The notes under the pieces: generated by a model
Databases searched by the model: none
Told to the model about the DNA's origin: nothing
The model's input: only the letters and a program-made list of their open reading frames with translations
In this document: piece after piece, positions 11,481-23,566 of the stretch
How the letters are laid out: each line of letters begins with the position of its first letter
Position numbering within the stretch: the stretch's first letter is position 1
Assembly: GCF_035046485.1 (NCBI RefSeq)
Contig: NC_085137.1
Span: forward strand, 458,671,004 to 458,735,003
Origin: Aedes albopictus
Taxonomy: Eukaryota; Arthropoda; Insecta; Diptera; Culicidae
Direction of reading: 5' to 3'
Length of the DNA stretch: 64,000 bases
Translations under genes and position numbers: made by a program

Positions 11481-11948
11481 CCAACTAGAAGATTCTAACA
11501 AAAATATAACAAAATTTTAACAAACCATGATATGTATAACTCATTGTGGTATAATCATGTTTAACATCATCGGTGTTTAAAAATATTATAACTCAATTGT
11601 ATTATTATGTTATAAATGTTGTTCAATAATAACTCATTGAGAAATAATTTAGTTCTGATTCTTTGAAATTCGGAACATCATTTTACACAATTACATCAAA
11701 ATATGATAGAAACTAGTTTTCTTGAAGCTAAAATTTATATCACATTGTGTTATAATTTTGTTCTGATTATAACAAAATAGGTGATTATACAAAATAGGTC
11801 TAATTTTGATTAGACCGGTGTACTTTTTGTTACAGTTTTAGTTATTTAAACATCATTCTGTGTCTAGTTGATAACAAAATAAGTTATAGAAAAAAATCAT
11901 TTGATTAAAACACAATGTATTATAAACTTGATATATTTTTCTAGTCGG
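11481..11948. mobile_element. MITE-like element with CCRACTAGAA termini
   Basis: CCAACTAGAAG on the left is mirrored by TTTTTCTAGTCGG on the right, enclosing about 470 bp rich in TATAACA/TTATAAC words on both strands. The terminal match is short and target duplications are uncertain, so this is a candidate only. Confidence 0.4.
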
Positions 11949-12420
11949 AAACAGTGTAGAAATAGTTGTTTTTTTTTTTACGTTTTCATGGTCTCGGGAT
12001 AGGTATATTCTGTTTTATATTTTTATTAAAAAAAAAAAAAAATTGGCACACTAGTAAAAAAGAAAGACTTTTGACATATGACTTTAAGAAGAAAAGCTAG
12101 CTAAGTTACGCCAAAAGTGTCTTGTATTGTAAATCCTCATAAAACTGTGCATTGCATTGCATTTTTGAGTGATCCCAGTGTTTATTAGCCATAGTTTTAC
12201 AAGAATTCAAAATAATATCAACTTTCAGGTTTCTAATATGGGAAAATTCATGGGTTTGAAAAACTTTGAAAATTTACCTTTTATGTCATTTTGATATATG
12301 TTTTTAGATCAAAACGTTGCTGTTTTACTGAAAATTCTATAGCAATTGGAAACTGAACATTTCGTAAATATTTTTCTGACGATATCACCCTTTAGGAATC
12401 AACTCCTTTCCAACCTTTCC
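11949..12420. other. AT-rich stretch
   Basis: Nothing recognised beyond homopolymer runs. Confidence 0.6.
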
Positions 12421-12930
12421 AACCAGTCAGCAGTAGTAAGTAATGATAGATACGTTGGAACACCCTTGAGCTACATTCCCACAAGGAGCTGTCTGTCTAA
12501 GCCGTTCTCGCCGCACCGCTGACAACGGAACAAGGGACCCAATCTGTGCCCTGTGTTCTTAAACTTCGAGAACAGCAACAACATAAAGGAGCAATGGCAT
12601 GGTGCTCTTTTTGTTGTTGTCACACGATCTGTTCTTTAAGTTAGAATGCCACAACACCACAACGTTCAGCATAACCCAGCAGCAGCATAGCTGAGAACAG
12701 TCCGGAGTGACAGAGGCAGTCAGAGGCACAGAATGTGGTATTTAGAACGAACGCATGTGTGTCATGTTGCGCGCGCGCTCTCTAAGTACGTGAGGCTCGG
12801 TTTGGTCGATCCCAAAACATTAATAACGATCCAGCGATCCAGCCAGCGAGAGGAGCGCTGGCTGGTCAGGAGCAAAGCTGCTGAGCTGACTGAGAGGTGC
12901 TGGGGAGCCCTAGTCAAAATGTTTTACTGA
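12421..12930. other. GC-balanced island
   Basis: Unique sequence with GC-rich words (GCGCGCGCTC, AGCCAGCGAGAGGAGCGC) and no TE signature. A 65-codon frame at 12733-12930 shows no domain. It contains a long hairpin at 12562-12642 (listed separately). Probable non-coding regulatory or transcribed non-coding sequence. Confidence 0.4.
12562..12642. other. 81-nt miRNA-precursor-like hairpin
   Basis: The arms pair as AACTT/AAGTT, then a 2x2 internal loop, AGAACAG/CTGTTCT, a 9-nt bulge on the 3' side, CAACAACA/TGTTGTTG, then AAAGGAGCA/TGCTCTTTT with one G-U, closed by an ATGGCATGG-type loop. Roughly 29 of the possible pairs form. The size and short terminal loop suit a microRNA precursor, but the 9-nt bulge is a weakness and no expression evidence exists here. 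I do not match it to a known miRNA family. Confidence 0.3.
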
Positions 12931-13510
12931 AAAACGATGCACTGTATTGTGATGTACTGGTCTATAAATGAATGAATCGAGTGAACAATACTTACTTTAA
13001 ACTGTATCGTTACTAGTATAGTAAAATTTAGTATATATAAGACTTGTTCCTCTAGAAAAATCATTTCTAGAATCAAAACCTAACTATTCTTGCGTCGCGT
13101 TTTTAGCATCACAATAAAGGTTATTGTGCCAAACTTGTAAAAACGATAAAATAATAATATATCTTATGGTTATGCACCATTTGATGAATCTTAAATGATT
13201 TTAAAATTGAAACTATGGGTGGCGGAGTAACATATCATAGCAAATATTTGCTTTCCTTCAACAATTATCAAATACTGACGTGCGTTTTAATGTTTTCATT
13301 TTTTTCCAACTATTTAATTACCATACAACAACAATATAATTCATCGTTAGCAATAACATTTTTTATTGTATTTTTGCATTGTTTTGTATGTGTATTAGTT
13401 GGTAGTCATAACCTTTATTTGTTTTGTTGTTTTATAATTTTTTAAATTTTAATTTCCGTAAACTTTAATGTAATGTTACCATATAACGTATTGTAATTCC
13501 CTTAACCAGT
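12931..13510. other. AT-rich stretch
   Basis: A hydrophobic 76-codon frame (13215-13445) is explained by T-rich composition. No gene claimed. Confidence 0.55.
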
Positions 13511-14010
13511 TTTTCTTAGGCTATCACCCATGCAAACAGCATAACTCCGGTGACAAAGTGACAAAGTGCAAGCATGTGTTTCCAGCCAATCTCGGCCTGC
13601 TGGCCTGCTGGCTCATTCCGTTGATCGACGATGATGGGCTTCGCGTACAAGGGACGAGGGCGGTGGGCGTAGGAAACGAGCTAAGGAAGCAACGACGAAG
13701 ATCGAACAGCTAGCCTGTTATGCAAAAAGGATAGGCATTTTTTCGAACTTCTGTGCCTGTGCCACTGTTACATACTTCTGTCGCTGCTATGGTGGAACAC
13801 GTGTGCTAGCCCGGTTTTTGCTTGCAGTTATGCAAGAGAGAAGGCGCTTGCTTGTTAGCATCGCCGCCCGGTCGATCTGTCGTTGCCCAAATATGCCTGT
13901 AAGTGGTTGAAGCGAGCGCGTCCCAGTACTGATGGTGTTGTTTGGTTGTTTCGCTAAGTGGCTTCTTAGGTTCCGCAGATTGAGGCTGCGCGGTAATTGC
14001 GGTGTTAAGT
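13511..14010. other. GC-balanced island
   Basis: Unique sequence, GC-richer than its flanks from about 13540 to 13990. The minus-strand 118-codon frame overlapping it runs into A/T-run sequence and shows no domain or splice structure. Possible enhancer or untranslated exon. Confidence 0.35.
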
Positions 14011-14840
14011 AGTTATTGCTTGGTGACAAGTGGTTTTCTGAAAAAAAAAAATGTGACAGGAATTTGGTAGTAGTTTTTTGACAAAGAAACCATGTTGTCT
14101 TGTAACAAAATAATTGTAACAATTTCAAAATTTGCTTTACCATTTACCGAAAATAAATGAATTTCAGTTTTAATTTTTGATTTTTTTTTTTTTTTTTGTT
14201 AATAAGCAGTTACAATATAGAATTGCAGTAAACTAATTTCCAACTTTTTTGCATGAATAGAAAGCTGATCTTTTATATGTTTCGATCTCTAAAATCCAAT
14301 TTTTGGGTCAGATTGATAGAATTCGAGATAATGATGGTAATATTGAGCGTACTCCTTAATTTTTATCATTAAAAATTCGAAAAAACGAAGAGTTGTGTTT
14401 TTTTCTCAACATACATTCGAAATATAAGATGTCAGCGATCACAGTATAAATTTCTGCTCAATCGGAGCGTTGGTTACGGGAAACAAGATATAAAAAGTCT
14501 GTAAACTAGTGATATAGAAGTGATAAAAAAATGAAAAGGAAATTTTGAAAATTTTTATTTTTTTTTACATTTTGTTAATAAGAATTTACAGTTTCTATAG
14601 CAGTAGATACTTTTAGCCTGATTTTGCTATGCACTGACTAGTCGAATAGCTGCAATTAAGGATTTTTATGGTTATCTAGCTGTTCAAAGTGGTTTTCTTT
14701 CTTGTAAGTTTGAATTAGGTTACATTTTTTTTTATTTTTTTTTCTCAATCTCAAAGTAATGAACAAGAACAAAAACAAATCTTAAAAGCAACCACAGCTC
14801 TAACATTAATTCACTCCAACAAATCGATCAACAGTATAGG
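14011..14840. other. AT-rich stretch
   Basis: Long T-runs near 14187 and 14730; no gene recognised. Confidence 0.6.
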
Positions 14841-15420
14841 TCAAACTATCGATTGATCACTCCAACAACCAACGGGTGGCACACTTGACTTATGCCAGCC
14901 AGATCCGCAACGCGCCCGTCCAATGCGCCAAGATCACGTGCGTTTTTGAGGTGCCAAATGGAGGGATCAAATCCCACATGCTTCAAAACACAACAAGCGG
15001 GAAGGTCAACGCCGTCACCGGCCACAATAATGGACTTATGAATAATAATAATGCCTCTTTGGTTTGGTGGACGGACGGACACACAAACAGCAGTCAAATC
15101 CTTTCAGATCGCTGAGCTATGAGCTCTGAGCTCTGAGGTCTGCGCTCTGAGGAGGTGAGTGGAGTGACCGACCATTATTATAATGCACCCAACGGATCGA
15201 TCGCATTGGGCATGACTTCAACAACGCAAGAGATAGGCATCGACGACACCATGAGTAGTTCGTGGGATGTAAAAGTTACCGTTCAAAACGTGAGTGCCAC
15301 TTGAGAGGGTGGCGCCCAGGCCCAACCAACTACACTAATTTTGCCTCTTTACGAATTATGATTTATGTTTTTGATATGCTTAGAGATTCGATGTGGGCGA
15401 TCGTAATCCGATCTGAGTCC
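14841..15420. other. GC-balanced island with GAGCTCT repeats
   Basis: Contains E-box-like CACGTG (14935), AT-rich homeodomain-type cores inside otherwise GC-rich sequence (TTATGAATAATAATAATGCC near 15034) and a short heptamer run GAGCTCT at 15112-15152. Opposite-strand frames of about 80 codons cover the same bases and cancel as coding evidence. The mix resembles an enhancer; this is inference. Confidence 0.35.
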
Positions 15421-17078
15421 GTTGACTAATGTCTTTATTTTCTTGTTTCTGATTTCAGGTAAGCACCACGGTATAGCTGGATATTGGCAATCAATTGAGA
15501 TGTAATCTTGTAAGTATATTCATTCGATGTGGAATATGCGTATTTCTGTTTTATATGACTTCTTATCCCAAGTAAAATTTTGAAGTCAATTAGACTCCAG
15601 GAGGTCCAGGAGATCCTTGGAACCAAATTAAGATTAAATAGGTTTGGTTCTAACACGGCACTTAGAACTCCTCTAGAACTAATTGGACTTCCTTGGGATG
15701 CTCTCTGGAATACGTTTGTTAATGGTATAAGTCTGAAATTCACAATATTATATTTTTATCAATTTTTTTTTTCCTTTTTTTTTGTTTCTTGTTTAGTAAA
15801 ACATATGTATTTGGTGAACCAATTGATAACTAAGGGAATTTGCGCTACAGCGAAACTTAGAAAATATACTTCGACATTTTCAACCTCCATCATTGGCTGA
15901 TCAGAAAAAATGTCTACTGTAAAGCACGGACGTAAGCAGAGCTTGAGGTGTAACATGATTCCAAAATTCTTTATGAGCAATTTATTTTGATCGTTTTTAC
16001 TTTTATCTGAACACCAAAAACTCACTAGCTTTTTCTGATTATTCAGTGAAATAGGCTTGCGGTGAAACCTAATTAGTACACCTTGACCATTTTTGCGGAT
16101 ACGGTCAGCCGATGAGAAAAAATCTACCGTTCGATAATGGGAAAACCAAGCATTTTTATATCTTTTACAGCATCAAATGAAAGTGACAAAAAAATAAAAA
16201 AGTTTATTTCTTCCCTTGTTTTAATTGGTGGATGTTTTTTCTCGGCTGTTATCATGACCGTATAAAGAGCTTAAGGTGTAAGGTGATATTAGAATTTTAA
16301 AGTACAATAAATGTATTTAAAATTTAAAAAAAAACTAATTTCTGCAAGAAAAAAAAAATAACTTAAATTTCCAAACCAAGATTTGGAGTTTTTAATCAAT
16401 CCTTAAACACAAGGTATTTGTAGTACATAGCTCTTACTCCAAATACCTTCTCCTTAAAAAACTTGCTAGTAACATTTGGCGGCATTTGTAACTAAAAAGT
16501 TTTCTTTGAGCGTTGGAAAAAAATCGCCTTTACAATGTTTTTTTTTGAGAATGTTAATTTTTGATTTCTTAATTTCTTTTTTTTTTTTGAAAAGTCTGTC
16601 TGGTGAAACATTTTGAGAATGTTCTGGTCGTGCTTTCTTGGGAGGATTTGTACCCTCTGATGGAAAAAGTGTGGTGTTTTGGATGGCATTTGAATTATAT
16701 TTAGATGGTGTATGGCTTTGAATGAAAGCGATATATCCGGGAGAATTTTTTGAGAAATTTCTTGTGCAACTCTAGAGCAAATACCTAAATGAAATTTTTG
16801 ATTAAATTTACGTTGTTTCGTCGCAAATCATTTCGGTCAGATACTCTTAAATTTTAATTTTTAAGAATACCATGAAAATAATGGCATGAAAATATTTAAA
16901 AAAACTTGCATGTCGTCAAAAGTTCCTTTATTGATAATTTAAAAAGGTGTGAATTGTTAACTTCCCAAAAAATCTTCCAGGAATTCCCCACGTTCAAAAT
17001 CTCTCCAAGCAGAAGTTGTTTCATTACTGCGTGAATATCAAGCAATTATTTTAAATTCACCAAAATAAAACGATTACC
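15421..17078. other. AT-rich stretch with a small palindromic repeat
   Basis: No gene. At 15582-15692 GAAGTCAATTAGACTCCAGG and its partner CCTCTAGAACTAATTGGACTTC form a roughly 110-bp imperfect palindrome, probably a small MITE remnant. The 102- and 106-codon frames over it on opposite strands are its shadows. Confidence 0.5.
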
Positions 17079-17420
17079 TTAAGACGAAACTGGAAGCATT
17101 TTCTCATTTCTTTGGTTTTTGATTTTTTATTAAATAACGAAGCAATATTTTCAAAATCGGTTTTCGTGCACATGTAGAGTATGGATCATGGTATCTTCTG
17201 TTTTTTTTTGTTGCGGAAAATGTTTTTCGTTTTTGCAGAAACCATTTTTGAACAAAATTTCACAAAAAAATGGAAAACATTTTCCACCACAAAAAAATCA
17301 GAAGATAGCTTGATCTATACTCTACATATGTACGAAAACCGATTTTGAAAATATTGCTTCGTTATTTAATAAAGAATCAAAAACCAAAATAATGAGGAAT
17401 TGCTTCCAGTTTCGTCTTAA
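17079..17420. mobile_element. TTAA-type foldback element, copy 2
   Basis: Bounded by TTAA at 17079-17082 and 17417-17420. The left arm starts GACGAAACTGGAAGCATTTT and the right arm ends CTTCCAGTTTCGTC. The arms pair over most of 340 bp. TTAA on both sides is the target duplication used by piggyBac-type transposases, but no such protein is present here and the family assignment is inference. Confidence 0.88.
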
Positions 17421-19757
17421 TACGTAATGTCCAAATTTCAGCACCCCCTATTCTGGTACGCCCTCAAGGAAACAAATTCTGTTTTGATGAGTTTATCAAG
17501 TACTCTTCTCAAAGTAAAAAAAAAATATCCTGGATTACTTCCAGGGACACCGCCAGAAACTACTTTAGGGATTCTTTCAGTATTTATTAAAAACGTTAAA
17601 AAATAATTCTCGCAGGATTTCTTAGACTGATTCAAATAATAATGCCCATAAAGATTCTACAAGGTATCCCTTTAGAATGCACCGTTATTCCTGTCTGTTT
17701 TTTTAGCATTTCTCCTGGGATCCCTTTAAAAATTCTTTCAGGAGTTCTCCCAGGGATTTTCCTTAGGATTTCTCCAGGAGTTTATCAAGAAATTTCTCAC
17801 AAGATTCATATTGAAACTGGTCCACTGGTTTCCTCAGAAATTGCTTCCGTATTTCCTCCTAGGATTCCTCAAGGGATACGTTAGGAAATTCTGTCAAGGA
17901 TTGCTACATTAGTTCTTGCTTGTAAAACTTCTTCAGGTAGTAGTTTTGTGTACAAGACGGTTTTCTAAGAATTTCTTCAGAGTTATCTCCAGGAGTTCTT
18001 CCAAGGGTTCATTCAGAATATCCTCCAGGGATCCCTAAGAAATTTATTGACGGGTTTCTTCAAGCATTCCACCAGTACTTTAGTCCGGCATTTTTGTAAG
18101 ACAAGTTCCCTTGGTTGGGATAGGAAGATATCCCTTCAGGATAACCTTTACTTCTTCGGACACGCCCCTCTGGCGCTCCCTTGTTAAGACACCCTTCTGT
18201 TGACCCATAACTTGACAGAGTGTTGAACTAGCGTTAGTTAAAAAAAACACTGTAATAATAAAAAAAACATAAAAGACATTTGAAAGAGATTTTTTCACAT
18301 TTTTTTTCAAGAATCGCTCCAGAAAATTTACAAGTATTTTCTCCTTTAAATTACTTGCAAAGTGCCTCCAGCAATCTTCAATGATTTTTTTTTCTAAGCA
18401 TAAATGGGGTATCTTAAAGTGTTGCTTCAGGCATTCTCCTAGGTATCATCCTAGGTAATTGCTCCAGAGATATCTTAAGATACTGCTTAAAGAATGTTTG
18501 TCCAATTTTCCTCCAGGATTTTTTTTAAATTTCTTCCAGGGGATTTCAAGGGTATCTCTAGGAGTTTTCATAGAGATTTCTCGAGACAATTCTCCTTCTT
18601 GAGATTTCTAAGAAATTCCTTCAGGGTTTTGTTTTTAAAGAATTCATTAGTTATTAATTATTCCAGAAGTATCTAATGATTTTTTTTTCTGAGCATGAAG
18701 AGGGTATCTTAAAGTGTTTGTTCAGACATTCTCCCAAGTATTATCCTAGGCATTCATCCAGTAATTGCTCTAGAGATAGCTTCAGGAATTTTTGTGCAAT
18801 TTTCTTCCAGGTTTTTTTTTTAATTTTCTTCCAGGAGATTCCAACAGTATCTCTAGGAGTTTTCGTAACGATTTCTCGAGAGAATTCTCCCTCCAGATAT
18901 TTCTTAGAAACTCCTACAGGAAGTTCTTAACCCTTTGGAGAAAGTTTTTTTTACCTATTTGGATGCAACCTCGCTGGCTAGAACACGTTTGTGAAGGTCG
19001 GTTTTCTCGACTGGGCTAATGTGTCCTATCCATCTCCATAGAAAGAATGTCTAAAAAAAATCCCATGGAATTTCTAAACGAATTTTAGATGATTTTCTAA
19101 AAACTCCATGGAAGAACTTCTAATGAAATCCCTGAGGAAATCTCTAAAATTCTGAAATACTCTCTGGAGATAAAAATATCTGTATTCCTTAGCTTAGGAT
19201 TTTTCAAGAAATTTTTCAATGAATGCCTGCAGAGCGTTTTTTTAAGTGTTCTTTCAATTTTTTTATAAGTTTTCCAGTGGTTCTCCAAAGTAATTCTCCA
19301 TTATTTTTTGTTGCTTCAACACGATTTCTTTAGAAATTTCTTGTTAAGGCGCCCTTTTGTTGACCTATAATTTGACAGAGTATTGAACTAGCGTTAAATC
19401 CTTCAGAAAATCCTTTTTTTCTTCAGGAATCCATCCATAAATTTTTCAAGAATTTTCTCCTTGGAATTACTTGCAGAGTACCTCCTGAAGTCTCATTACG
19501 TAATGACCATAATGAGGGTATCTTAAAGAGGTTCTTCAGGTATTTTCCTTGGTTATCGAAGGCATTACCAATCCATCCTCCAGGAAATTTTCAAAAAATC
19601 TTCCAGGCGATTCCAACAGTTTCTCTAGGTGTTCTCTCAGGGATTTCTCGAAAGAATTCTCCCTCCAGAGATTTCTTAGAAATCCCTTCAGCAGATATTT
19701 CTGATGGAATTGCAGGAGAATTTTTTCATTGCCTGTAGGAATTTCTGCAGCAATTAC
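17421..19757. repeat. degenerate TTCCTCCAGG-type minisatellite, pyrimidine orientation
   Basis: Dozens of imperfect copies of TTCTTCCAGGRATT, TCTCCAGGAGTT and similar words, spaced about 20-30 bp. Larger duplications are layered on it. The block at 18380-18630 recurs at 18675-18930 and in part at 19500-19700. A stretch reading CTTGTTAAGACACCCTTCTG at 18182 recurs as CTTGTTAAGGCGCCCTTTTG at 19343. The 60-85-codon frames rich in I, P, G and S here are shadows of the repeat. Confidence 0.85.
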
Positions 19758-20116
19758 TTAAGGCGAAACTGGATCCATTTCCTCACTTTTTGGTTTTTGA
19801 TTTTTTATTAAATAACGAAGCAATATTTTTAAAATCGGTTTTCGTGCACATGTAGAGTATGGATCAGGGTATCTTCTGATTTTTTTACGCGAGAGAAAAT
19901 GTTTTTCGTTTTTGCAGAAATTATTGTTGAACAAAATTTCACTAAAAAATGGTTTCTGCAAAAACGAAAAACATTTTCTACAGCGTAAAAAATTCAGAAG
20001 ATACCCTGATCCATACTCTACATGTGCACGAGAATCGATTTTAAAAATATTGCTTCGTTATTTAATAAAAAATCAAAAACCAAAAAAATGAGGAAATGCT
20101 TCCAGTTTTGCCTTAA
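19758..20116. mobile_element. TTAA-type foldback element, copy 3
   Basis: Bounded by TTAA at 19758-19761 and 20113-20116. Arms begin GGCGAAACTGGATCCATTTC and end GGAAATGCTTCCAGTTTTGCC. Central parts pair through GTTTTTCGTTTTTGCAGAAA. It sits exactly where the surrounding minisatellite changes strand polarity. Confidence 0.9.
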
Positions 20117-21500
20117 GGATTTTTTCATAAAATTCTTGGGAAATCTTGTGAAGAATTTATGAAGAAATTATTACAAAATTTGTATACGAATTTTAGGTCA
20201 ATTTCTAAAAACTCCATGGAGGAACTTTTGAAGAAATCCCTCGTTGAAGTTCTTGAAAAAATCCCTTAAATTCTAAAGAAGTCTCTGGAGACAAAAGTAT
20301 CTCTTCAAAAGAATTTGAAAGTAATTCTTAGTGGAATTTCTGAAGAAATCTTCAGTTGAACCCTTATAGAAATCTAACGAAGTATTTTTCAATGAATCCC
20401 TGGGGTAATATCAGACGAAATCCCAGGAAAATTCCCCAAGAAATCTCAGAAAGAATTTCTTAAAAACTTCCTGCAGAAAATTCTCGGGAAACACTTGGTG
20501 GAATTCCTAGAAACAAATATTGAGTAATTCATTGAAAAATTCCTGGAGAAATCATTCAATAAAAATCTAGGTATTCCTGGAGAAATCTGTGGACGATTTC
20601 CTAAAAAAAATTAAAAACCTTAAGAAAGGCGTAGATAAGCGTCTGAAATGTTCCTAGAAAATACTCTTGCGGTATTTCTAAAAGAATTTTCGTAAGAATT
20701 CCTTGGAAATATTTTTGAAAAAAAAAATCTTGATGAATCTGTGCAGAAGTTATTAGAGTTATTCTAAGAGAAAATGCCGGATAAATTAATGGGGAAATAC
20801 ATGGAGGAATATCCAGAGAAAATCCTGATGGAATCTTTGTATGAATTCGTGCAGGAATCTCTGTAATAATTCCTGCCTGAATTACTACTGAAAGATTGTC
20901 TGGATAAATTAATGAAAAAAATTCCTGGGCACATTCATGCGGGAGTTTTCAACGTTTTCCATACAACAATTCCTGAACGAATATCTGGCGCACATTCTGA
21001 AAAAAAATCATGAACGAACTTCTGAAGGAATATTTGGGATTTTTTTTAAGAAATCACTGGCAGAATGTTTGAAAATATTTCAAATGGACCCTGTAGCAAA
21101 TTCTGAAGAAATTTCTGGAGAAATTTTCGATGAATTCTTAAAATTAATCCCTAGAAGAATTCCTAAAGTAATTCCTGGTGAAATTTTAGAAGGAACCCAT
21201 AGAAATTCATAAAAAAAATGTATTCTTGTAAAAATCAAGAGAGCTTATCTGATGGAAACCCGGGAAAAAATTGTGAATAAAAACTGCCGGATGAGTTTCT
21301 GAAAAAAAACCTTGATAGACTTTATGACTAAATTTATGAAGTAGTTTGTAAGGAATTCATGGATTTCAGTTGACAGAAATCCGTTAAATATACATGGAGG
21401 ATTTTTTTATGGAAACTTATAGCAACATTTCTAGAGGAATGTTTGGGCATAAATATTAAAAAAATCTGCCTGCATTTTTCAGAAATTTTGTCGTAAATTC
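20117..21500. repeat. degenerate minisatellite, purine orientation
   Basis: The same repeat words as 17421-19757 but reverse-complemented: GAAGAAATTCCTGGAGAAAT, AATTCCTGGTGAAATT and relatives, again about 20-30 bp apart. The 91-codon frame at 20937-21212 is translated repeat, not a gene. Confidence 0.85.
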
Positions 21501-21967
21501 TTCAAGATAACCTTATAATCCCAATTCTTATTGTAAAATGTATGATAGTTATTTCTGTTGATTTCATCAAAATCATTCTCTGTCGTCCGAATCAGTCTAT
21601 CACTTGAACTTTTTTCTAAGGAACTTTTTTTTTCAGGTTATACAGTAGAAACTTGTCCAGAAGTACCGTCGAACACTTGCATTTCTTTAAACAATACGCT
21701 ATGCATTTCACATAGTATTTCTCCAAAAAGTTATGTGTAAGGGACTTTAGAATGCACCCAAAACAAAATTGTTCATTTTCCTAAGAATCTCCATGAGTTG
21801 GACTAAAAAATCCCTTGAAAAAATTTGACGAGCTGCGCATTAATTTCTGTAATAAAAATTAGAACTATTTTTATGTTTATTTTATTTATACCTGTTTATG
21901 TTTGTTTGTTGTTTGTTTTTTTTATTTATTTATTTACATTTATTTTTTAACTTTATTCTATTTTTAC
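21501..21967. other. AT-rich stretch
   Basis: No gene. The T-rich block 21855-21960 resembles 24535-24700 on the far side of the large foldback element. Confidence 0.5.
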
Positions 21968-22730
21968 AATAGACGAATTTCGCGCCAACTCGACCAACGG
22001 TTGGCAGCACCCTCTCAGAATCGAACGAAACTTTGTGGGCATAAACAATAGGTCTTTCTAAGCAACTTTGCATATTTTGTTTTTCGAAATTTTTCAAGAG
22101 TAACATTTGAAGAGGGCCTAATTTTTTTTCACAGATTTTTTTTCAAATCGATGTAACTCAAAAATTACAAGACCTACAAAAAAGTGTTGTATGGCGGACT
22201 ATCGTGAAATTCCATGAAGTTTTTAAGAAAAATATCCAAAAAATACAAAATTAATTCCTACACTGATAAATAAAGGTTTTAAAAATTTAAATCGATATTA
22301 CAAAAAACCCTATGTTTTCAAATCGATGATTTTTTTTTTCTGGAGAAAGGTATTTCAATTACTCACATTTTCTCCAAACAATGTTGCTGTGACATATTTA
22401 AGGGAAAAAAGTTTTTCTAACAAAGACTTTTTTCATGTCCACATTGAGTGAATATTTTTCATCGTGTTTCGTACCAACATGGCCATATATAGGTTCAGCA
22501 ACCTCTCATCAACCAATGAAACTTTATGAAAGTTCAAAAAATTGTTGAAGAAGCAACTTTGCATAATTTAATATTTATCTAGACTAACATTTGAAAAGGG
22601 CGTATTGGAGTGACCCACACTTATATGAAAAACATAAAATTCGAAAAATGCCAAGCCTTACCTCCTGCATCAGTTGTTTTGGATTCCTAGAAGCTACGTT
22701 CAGCATTTGAGCGAAATCGATTTAGTCTAA

Positions 22731-22894
22731 GGGGTGATACACAAATTATGTCACGCAAAATTCGACCTTCTTCAACCCCCCTCTCCTCTATGTCACGCTT
22801 TGTGTATGGGACCTCACGATTGTTTGTATGGGTCGTCACGTTCTGCAAAACCCCCCTCCCCTCCTAAAGCGTGACGTAATTTGTGCATGGCCCC
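22731..22894. mobile_element. nested MITE in left arm
   Basis: GGGGTGATACACAAATTATG at the left pairs with GTAATTTGTGCATGGCCCC at the right. The inner parts (GTCACGC…GCGTGAC) also pair, giving an approximately 165-bp element inside the foldback arm. Confidence 0.6.
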
Positions 22895-23393
22895 TAATCG
22901 GGCGCTCAACGAGCTTGAAGTTTGTATGGGAAAACTTGGCCAAATGTATTTAGAAATCTTAAGCTTTTGATTTTTGCCGCTAGGTGGCGCTGAAAGTGTT
23001 CAATTAGTAAAGAAAATAATCAAAAACCTTAGCTATTCTTGTAGGTGACGATATGCCAAACAACTTTATCGAAGACCGCAAAGTGATCCGAAGCCTGTTA
23101 CAAATTTATACTCTAGGTAAAGTGTGGTGAAACATTATTGTCGTTTTTCCAATACATGTAAAGGAATATCAATAATGAAATTCCAATGCTTCGCCTCACT
23201 GACGGATCACTTACGGGTCTTCAACAAAGTTGTTTGGCATATAGTCACCTACAATAACACCAATGTGTTTATTATTTGAACGCTTGCAGTGCCACCTAGC
23301 GGCAAAAACCAAAAGCTTAAGATTTCTGCAAACATTTGGCCAAGTTTTCCCAAACAAACTTCAAGCTCGTTGAGCGCCCCATTAGGGCCATTA

Positions 23394-23566
23394 GGGGCCA
23401 TGCACAAATTACGTCACGCTTTAGAAGGGGAGGGGGCGAGGTTTTGCAGAACGTGACGACCCATACAAACAGTGGTGAGGTCCCATATAAAAAGCGTGAC
23501 ATAGAGCGGAGGGGAGGGGGGTTGAAAAAGGACGTATTTTGCGTGACATAATTTGTGTATCACCCC
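23394..23566. mobile_element. nested MITE in right arm
   Basis: Mirror copy of 22731-22894: GGGGCCATGCACAAATTACG to ATAATTTGTGTATCACCCC. Its symmetric presence means it was in the arm before the arms were mirrored. Confidence 0.6.

Noticed and set aside
13787..14143. 118-codon minus-strand frame
   Set aside because: It crosses from a GC-balanced island into A/T runs without a compositional sign of coding and has no recognisable domain.
17642..21212. Several 60-91-codon frames rich in I, P, S, G or E
   Set aside because: All are translations of the degenerate minisatellite and its reverse complement.
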